From the NCBI RefSeq assembly GCF_024464185.1, contig NZ_JANHAU010000002.1:248001-312000 (forward strand): a stretch of 64,000 nt of DNA, given 5' to 3'. This document shows positions 59,687 through 64,000 of the stretch, in pieces; within the stretch, counting starts at the first letter, position 1; each line of letters begins with the position of its first letter. The notes beneath the pieces were generated by a model that was not told the DNA's origin, did not search any database, and saw nothing but the letters and a program-made list of their open reading frames with translations. This DNA comes from Haloarchaeobius salinus. GTDB lineage: Archaea; Halobacteriota; Halobacteria; Halobacteriales; Natrialbaceae. Both the position numbers and the translations under genes were made by a program.

Positions 59687-60207
59687 TGCGGGTCCCACGA
59701 CGCGCGCAGCTCGTCCTCGCGGCCGCCGGCGTCCTCGCGGTCGCGTTGCTACCGCTGACGTTCGCGTACCTCCAGCTCGGTGCCCACCCTGACATCGACG
59801 CGAGCGAGGACGCCGCGAGCTCGGTCCGCGACGGTGTCCGCGTGCTCGAGCGGGCCGTCCACGAGGCGGGGAGCGACGCGACGGGGCAGTCGTGGGCTGA
59901 CCGAGGGGAAAGTGCGGCGACCGTCCGCGAGATGCTCGCACCCCGATTCCGGTCGCTCGAGGCGTCCCGGGTCGCGGAGGGCGTCGCCTACGAGGTGGCG
60001 TTGAACGACTCGGCGGCGAGCGCGTGGGCGGCCGAACACTGCCCGTCCGGTCCCGACCGGCAGTTCGGGGACTGCGAGGCCGTCGACGGCGTCGTCGTGC
60101 AGGAGCGCGCCGGCGAGACGACCGTGCTCGCCGTCGCGGTGGACCTGACGGTGACGACGCGCGACGGTGTCTCGGCGGTGACGGTGGTCGTGCCGGTCGT
60201 GGGGTGA
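59683..60207 (+). CDS. Pilin-like membrane protein 5 (DUF7261-type)
   Basis: A 174-residue protein starting MMRVPRRAQLVLAAAGVLAV, with RRAQ and a hydrophobic helix (about 9-30). The external domain (about 35-174) is rich in Asp, Glu and Ala, with two cysteines (EHCPSG and GDCEAVDG) that may form a disulfide. It is the last gene of the operon and stops four bases before the convergent decarboxylase gene. Its first ATG overlaps the previous stop. The DUF7261 match is from memory. Confidence 0.72.
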   Translation: MMRVPRRAQLVLAAAGVLAVALLPLTFAYLQLGAHPDIDASEDAASSVRDGVRVLERAVHEAGSDATGQSWADRGESAATVREMLAPRFRSLEASRVAEGVAYEVALNDSAASAWAAEHCPSGPDRQFGDCEAVDGVVVQERAGETTVLAVAVDLTVTTRDGVSAVTVVVPVVG

Positions 60208-60211
60208 TAGC

Positions 60212-61651
60212 TCAGTCTCGCTCGCCGTCGAGGAACGCCTCGATACCGCCGACCAGCCGGTCGACCGTCGTCGCGTCGGTGTAGGGGTTCAACAGGGCGA
60301 CGCGGAGCCACCGACTCCCCCGGTAGGTCGGCAGGGAGACGAACACGTCGTGCTCCCGAAGCAGGCTCTCCTGCACCCGGCCGTTGAGGTCGTCCAGTTC
60401 CTCGGCTGGACACCAGTCGGGGGCCGCACGGAAGCAGCACAGGTTCATGTCGGGCTCGGTGGCGGCTTCGAGCGCGGGATGTGTCCGGACTCGCTCGAAA
60501 AGGAGGTCTGTGAGCCGGTAGCTCTCGTCGACGAGCTGTGTCAGCCCGGCCCGACCGAGGTGCTGGAACGTGAGCCAGAGCTTGAGCACGTCGGCGTGGC
60601 GGGTCCCCTGCACGCTCAGCTCCCCGAGGTTCGGAATCGCATCCTCGCCCCGCATGTAGGGTGCGCCGACGCGGAACTCGTCGTGGAGATGGTCCATCTC
60701 GGCGAACAGGACCATCGCGCAGGTCTTTGCGACGTAGCACCACTTCTGCGGGTTGAACGTGACGGAGTTGGCGGCCTCGATGCCGGCGAGGCGGTCACGC
60801 TCCCGCTCGGAGAAGACGAGCGCGCCACCGTAGGCGGCGTCGACGTGGAACCAGAGCCCCCGCGCTGCTGCCACGTCCCGAATCTCGGGGAGCGGGTCGA
60901 TGTTCCCGGTTGTCGTCGTGCCCGCAGTGGCGACGACGCAGAACGGGTCGCGGCCGTCCGCTTCGGCGGCCTCGACGGCGGCGTCGAGCGCGTCGGGTTC
61001 CATGCGGGAGTTGGCGTCCGTCTCGACGGGGACGACGGCGTCGGTGCCCAGCCCGAGGATCATCGCGGCCTTCTGGAGCGAGGTGTGTGCGACTTCGGAT
61101 GCGAGAATCACGGGCAGGTGGGTGGTCGCGGTGAGGCCCCCCTCGTGTACGTCGAACGCGTGGTTGCGGGCCACGGCGAGCGCGTGGAGGTTGGCGAGGC
61201 TGCCGCCGCTCGTGAGCACGCCACCGGCGTCGGGTCCGAGGCCGAACTCGGCGGCGATGGCGTCGGTCAGGTCGACCTCCAGGGTGGAGAGCACCGGCGA
61301 CATCTCGACGCTGAGCATGTTGTTGTTGATGGCGGCCGCGACGAGATCGCCGAGCGCCGAGACGGTCGTCGGGACGGTGTCCATGTGGCCGATGTACCCC
61401 GGATGTGCGGGGTTCATCGAGCCGGCGATCACGTCGTCCAGATCGTCGAGGATGGCGTCGGTCGGTCGGGACGAGTCGGGGACTTCGGCAGCCGGGACCG
61501 CCGGGTCGGCCGGCATCGGTGAGCGCTCGTCGGCCGTCGTCAGCTGGTCGAGCAGGGAGTCGAGCACCGACTCGGAGAGGTGCCGTACCGCGTCGGCGTT
61601 CCCGCCGCCCGGGTCGACGAAGGCCGCGTCGGGGAGTGCGGACCGGTCCAT
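60212..61651 (-). CDS. PLP-dependent amino acid decarboxylase (group II)
   Basis: A 479-residue pyridoxal-phosphate enzyme of group II (aromatic amino acid, glutamate or diaminobutyrate decarboxylase-like). The PLP lysine is in [13 protein letters not shown], the cofactor Asp and Ala in [14 protein letters not shown], and the N-terminal SxGGSxANL in [12 protein letters not shown]. The preceding [13 protein letters not shown] is also family-typical. The best relative by eye is the L-2,4-diaminobutyrate or aspartate decarboxylase group; the substrate is not fixed by sequence. It shares a divergent region with the sulfotransferase-like gene, with two 20-bp direct repeats between them. Confidence 0.83.
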   Translation of the reverse strand: MDRSALPDAAFVDPGGGNADAVRHLSESVLDSLLDQLTTADERSPMPADPAVPAAEVPDSSRPTDAILDDLDDVIAGSMNPAHPGYIGHMDTVPTTVSALGDLVAAAINNNMLSVEMSPVLSTLEVDLTDAIAAEFGLGPDAGGVLTSGGSLANLHALAVARNHAFDVHEGGLTATTHLPVILASEVAHTSLQKAAMILGLGTDAVVPVETDANSRMEPDALDAAVEAAEADGRDPFCVVATAGTTTTGNIDPLPEIRDVAAARGLWFHVDAAYGGALVFSERERDRLAGIEAANSVTFNPQKWCYVAKTCAMVLFAEMDHLHDEFRVGAPYMRGEDAIPNLGELSVQGTRHADVLKLWLTFQHLGRAGLTQLVDESYRLTDLLFERVRTHPALEAATEPDMNLCCFRAAPDWCPAEELDDLNGRVQESLLREHDVFVSLPTYRGSRWLRVALLNPYTDATTVDRLVGGIEAFLDGERD

Positions 61652-61698
61652 ACGACGGCAACGGACGGCTGCAACGAGTAGGTACTGGTGGCCACGCT

Positions 61699-61740
61699 GG
61701 CGGGGAACTGCTGACCACCCGGTGGGGAACTGCTGTCCAC
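61699..61740. promoter_or_regulatory. Two 20-bp direct repeats with a 22-bp period
   Basis: GGCGGGGAACTGCTGACCAC (61699-61718) and GGTGGGGAACTGCTGTCCAC (61721-61740) differ at two positions. The period is about two helical turns, so both sites face the same side. They stand between two divergent genes and about 50-110 bp ahead of each. Confidence 0.5.
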
Positions 61741-61849
61741 GTTGGCGGCGGTGTCGTCGGTGTGGGTGGGCGGCGACGTCCTCTCGCAGCCAGCGAAGGC
61801 TACTGGAAACCGTAGCTTGATTACGCTCTGATACTGACCACACGGACTA

Positions 61850-63433
61850 GTGCTATCCAGACGGACTGCCCGGATCATACTCGCGATCGTGCTTCTCGTC
61901 TGCAGTGCCACGCTCGTCGTCGGGTACACCGGGGTACTGGGAGACGAGCGCGTGGACGTGGCGCAGGCCGTCTCGAACGGCGATATCGAGCCGCAGGTCC
62001 GCGGCGGCGAGGCGGTGACGCGGACCGACGACGCCGAACCGGTCGTCGAGCCCCGGGAGAACGTGACGGTCGTCGCTACCGACTCGAACACGTGGCTCGG
62101 TGATGCCCAACAGGGGCCGCGCGCGAACGCGGAGCTGATCGCCTTCGACACGGACGGGAGCGTCCTGTACTACGAGGACGACCACACGCGCTACTGGGAC
62201 GTGGACCCGGTTCCGGGGACCGAGGCGACCGTGGAGTTCCTCTACGCCGACCACCTCTCGCCGTCGGAGTGCGGTGGGGAGTCAGCGTGTACCCGGAACG
62301 GCATCGAGCGGGTGAACCTGACGACGGGCGAGTCGACCGACGTGTACAGCCGGGTGACGCCGGGCAAGCACTCGACGCGCTGGCACGACGGCGACCGGGT
62401 GGACGGCGAGCGCTACGCCGTCGCGGACATCGCCGAGGACCGGCTGTTCGTCGCGAACACGACGACCGGGCACGTCGAGTGGGCGTGGGACGCACAGACC
62501 GAGTTCGACCCGGCGAGCAGCGGCGGTCCGTACCCGGAGGACTGGACCCACGTCAACGACGTCGAGGTGCTGCCCGACGGGCGGTTCATGGCGAGTCTGC
62601 GGAACCACGACCAGGTGGTGTTCGTCGACCCCGAGACGGGCATGGACGGGGAGTGGACGCTCGGGAGCGACGGCGACCACGGGACGCTGTACGAACAGCA
62701 CAACCCGGACTACATCCCCGAGTCGGCGGGCGGGCCGGCGGTCGTCGTCGCGGACTCGGAGAACAGCCGCCTGGTGGAGTACCAGCGGGATGACGGCGAG
62801 TGGAACCGGACGTGGAGCTGGGCGGACCAGCGACTCCAGTGGGGTCGTGACGCCGACCGGCTCCCGAACGGGCACACGCTCGTCGCGGACTCGAACGGGA
62901 ACCGCGTGTTCGAGGTCGACCGCGACGGCGAGATCGTCTGGAGCGCCGACGTGGCGTTCCCGTACGAGGTCGAACGACTGGGCACGGGCGACGAGAGTAC
63001 GGGTGGCCCGAGCGCCGCGTCGGCCGACCTCGAATCGCGGACGCCCGGGGAGACGGCCGAGGGTGGGTCGCCCGGGCTGCTGACCTCGGTGTGGCTGACG
63101 ATCCGGTCGACGTTCGCGGGGCCGTACCTGAGTGCCGTGTTCTACGTCCTCCCGTACTGGATGGGGGCCGCGGAGGCGCTGGCGCTCCTCGGGTTCGTGC
63201 TCGTCGGGGCGGCGTGGGTCGTCACGGAGCTGTACTGGGCCCCCTACACGGTCACGGTGCGGTCGCCGGTCCGGCTTCGCTCGACGGGTGCCGAGGCGAT
63301 GTCGGTCGGGGCCGCCGAGGACGGCGGCGGTGACGGGACGGACACCGACGAGCCGACGACTGGCGGTACGAACGAGGGGTCGGCGGAGAGTGGCCACGAG
63401 GACGTGGACGGAACCGATCAGGAAGACACATGA
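61850..63433 (+). CDS. Membrane-anchored arylsulfotransferase (ASST)-like protein
   Basis: A 527-residue protein. An N-terminal helix (about 8-28) anchors or exports it, a large beta-propeller domain (about 40-385) follows, then a transmembrane stretch (about 415-460) and an acidic cytoplasmic tail. The propeller is of the arylsulfotransferase/ASST type: THVNDVEVLPDGRFMASLRN, DADRLPNGHTLVADSNGNRV and VVVADSENSRLVEY. The catalytic residues of true ASST are not certain here, so sulfate transfer is unproven. GTG start, with GATTACGC or GATACT as AT-rich boxes 20-30 bp ahead. The membrane glycosyltransferase gene starts 13 bp after its stop, suggesting a common role in surface glycan work. Confidence 0.78.
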   Translation: MLSRRTARIILAIVLLVCSATLVVGYTGVLGDERVDVAQAVSNGDIEPQVRGGEAVTRTDDAEPVVEPRENVTVVATDSNTWLGDAQQGPRANAELIAFDTDGSVLYYEDDHTRYWDVDPVPGTEATVEFLYADHLSPSECGGESACTRNGIERVNLTTGESTDVYSRVTPGKHSTRWHDGDRVDGERYAVADIAEDRLFVANTTTGHVEWAWDAQTEFDPASSGGPYPEDWTHVNDVEVLPDGRFMASLRNHDQVVFVDPETGMDGEWTLGSDGDHGTLYEQHNPDYIPESAGGPAVVVADSENSRLVEYQRDDGEWNRTWSWADQRLQWGRDADRLPNGHTLVADSNGNRVFEVDRDGEIVWSADVAFPYEVERLGTGDESTGGPSAASADLESRTPGETAEGGSPGLLTSVWLTIRSTFAGPYLSAVFYVLPYWMGAAEALALLGFVLVGAAWVVTELYWAPYTVTVRSPVRLRSTGAEAMSVGAAEDGGGDGTDTDEPTTGGTNEGSAESGHEDVDGTDQEDT

Positions 63434-63446
63434 CCGGAGTAGACGA

Positions 63447-64000
63447 ATGACTGGGTTGGACACACCCGCGGACGGGGACGAGGAGGAACCGGCAGCCACG
63501 GAACCGGGCGGACGGGTGCCGCTCGACACCGCGCAGTCGTGGCTGGTTGCTGCCGTGGTCGCCGCGACCGTCGCCTATCTCGCGTACGTCCTGACCCACC
63601 CCTATCCAGCCTACGGGGCCGGACTGTACATGCAGATCGCCGACGAGATCACCGGGGCGGGCTTCGCGCTCCCGGAGACCATCCCGCAGTACACCGAGGA
63701 TGGCGTCCCGTTCGCCTACCCGCCGCTGCTGTTCTACGCCCTCGCCGGGCTCCGGTCGGCCGGTGCGAACGCGATAGTGGTGAGCCGGTTCGCCCCCGGA
63801 CTCTTCGTCATCCTGGCCGTCGTCCCGTACTACTTCATCGCTCGCGAACTGCTCGACTCGCGTCGCGTGGCCGGGTTCGCGACGTTCCTCTTCGCGTGTG
63901 CGCCGGCGGTTCTGCAGTGGCACCTCTCCGCCGGCGGCCTCGTTCGTGCGCCGTCGTTCCTGTTCGCGATCTGTGGGGTGTACACGGGTATCCGGACGTA
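63447..64000 (+). CDS. Membrane glycosyltransferase (ArnT/PMT-like), truncated by the window end
   Basis: The first 184 codons of a polytopic protein. After an acidic cytoplasmic arm (about 1-30) come several hydrophobic helices (from WLVAAVVAATVAYLAYVL). The loop DEITGAGFALPETIPQYTED followed by VPFAYPPLLFYA is like the first external loop of dolichol-phosphate-sugar GT39/ArnT transferases, where an Asp or Glu lies in the active site. The 3' end lies outside. It follows the ASST-like gene and may act with it on surface glycans. Confidence 0.7.
   Translation, partial: MTGLDTPADGDEEEPAATEPGGRVPLDTAQSWLVAAVVAATVAYLAYVLTHPYPAYGAGLYMQIADEITGAGFALPETIPQYTEDGVPFAYPPLLFYALAGLRSAGANAIVVSRFAPGLFVILAVVPYYFIARELLDSRRVAGFATFLFACAPAVLQWHLSAGGLVRAPSFLFAICGVYTGIRT

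Noticed and set aside
1-64000. CRISPR array, IS element or rRNA operon
   Set aside because: No regularly spaced repeats, no transposase-like frame with terminal inverted repeats, and no rRNA sequence were seen.

Overview
The window is a chromosomal segment of a halophilic archaeon (class Halobacteria). The evidence is consistent: very high GC, strongly acidic proteins, TATA boxes 25-30 bp ahead of leaderless start codons, many Tat-type lipoproteins, an intron in tRNA-Met(CAT), an archaeal histone doublet, a ZIP/Usp/FAU-1 gene complement, and a complete haloarchaeal Tad/type IV pilus-like operon. I could not assign a genus.

Layout. 1-6005: the end of an FAU-1 ribonuclease gene, a small winged-helix-like protein, an acidic zinc-motif protein, a DUF5611 protein, a YgfZ-type folate-binding protein, a PPP-type phosphatase and a geranylgeranyl reductase (archaeal lipid saturation). 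6006-16966: a 0.6-kb gene-free stretch with an operator-like palindrome, Usp proteins, GNAT, a secreted beta-propeller protein, aldo/keto reductase, ZIP transporter, the sugar dehydrogenase Azf, a lipid kinase, DUF309, zinc alcohol dehydrogenase and a CPBP protease. 17301-27021: information processing, with tRNA-Arg, RPA, histone, histone deacetylase, CCA-adding enzyme, tRNA-Asn, intron-containing tRNA-Met and tRNA-Phe; the rpa-histone-deacetylase-cca order is conserved in haloarchaea.

27223-32198 looks like an accessory island beside tRNA-Phe. It carries a cobalt-type nitrile hydratase whose alpha subunit is fused to its activator and begins with a histidine-rich tail, and a large secreted serine hydrolase resembling fungal polyglycine hydrolases. 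32540-38035 is a divergent regulator/adhesin pair in which the 1512-residue GLUG/PKD surface protein follows a possible 24-codon leader ORF. 41438-43570 is a divergent two-component-like pair in which the kinase has lost its phospho-His and the regulator its phospho-Asp. 43584-45846 is a three-gene surface operon (Tat lipoprotein, S74-chaperone fibre protein, Tat lipoprotein) behind an array of AGGTAA half-sites.

46060-53100 holds an HxlR regulator with a thioredoxin-reductase-like enzyme, an acetolactate-synthase-like enzyme behind a 37-codon leader ORF, a small lipoprotein, a CPA/RCK antiporter and a GIDE-domain membrane protein. 53262-60207 is one tightly overlapping seven-gene pilus-like operon (ATPase, membrane platform, five small pilin-like proteins) driven by the most obvious TATA box in the window. 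The window ends with a PLP decarboxylase, a membrane-anchored arylsulfotransferase-like protein and a truncated membrane glycosyltransferase.
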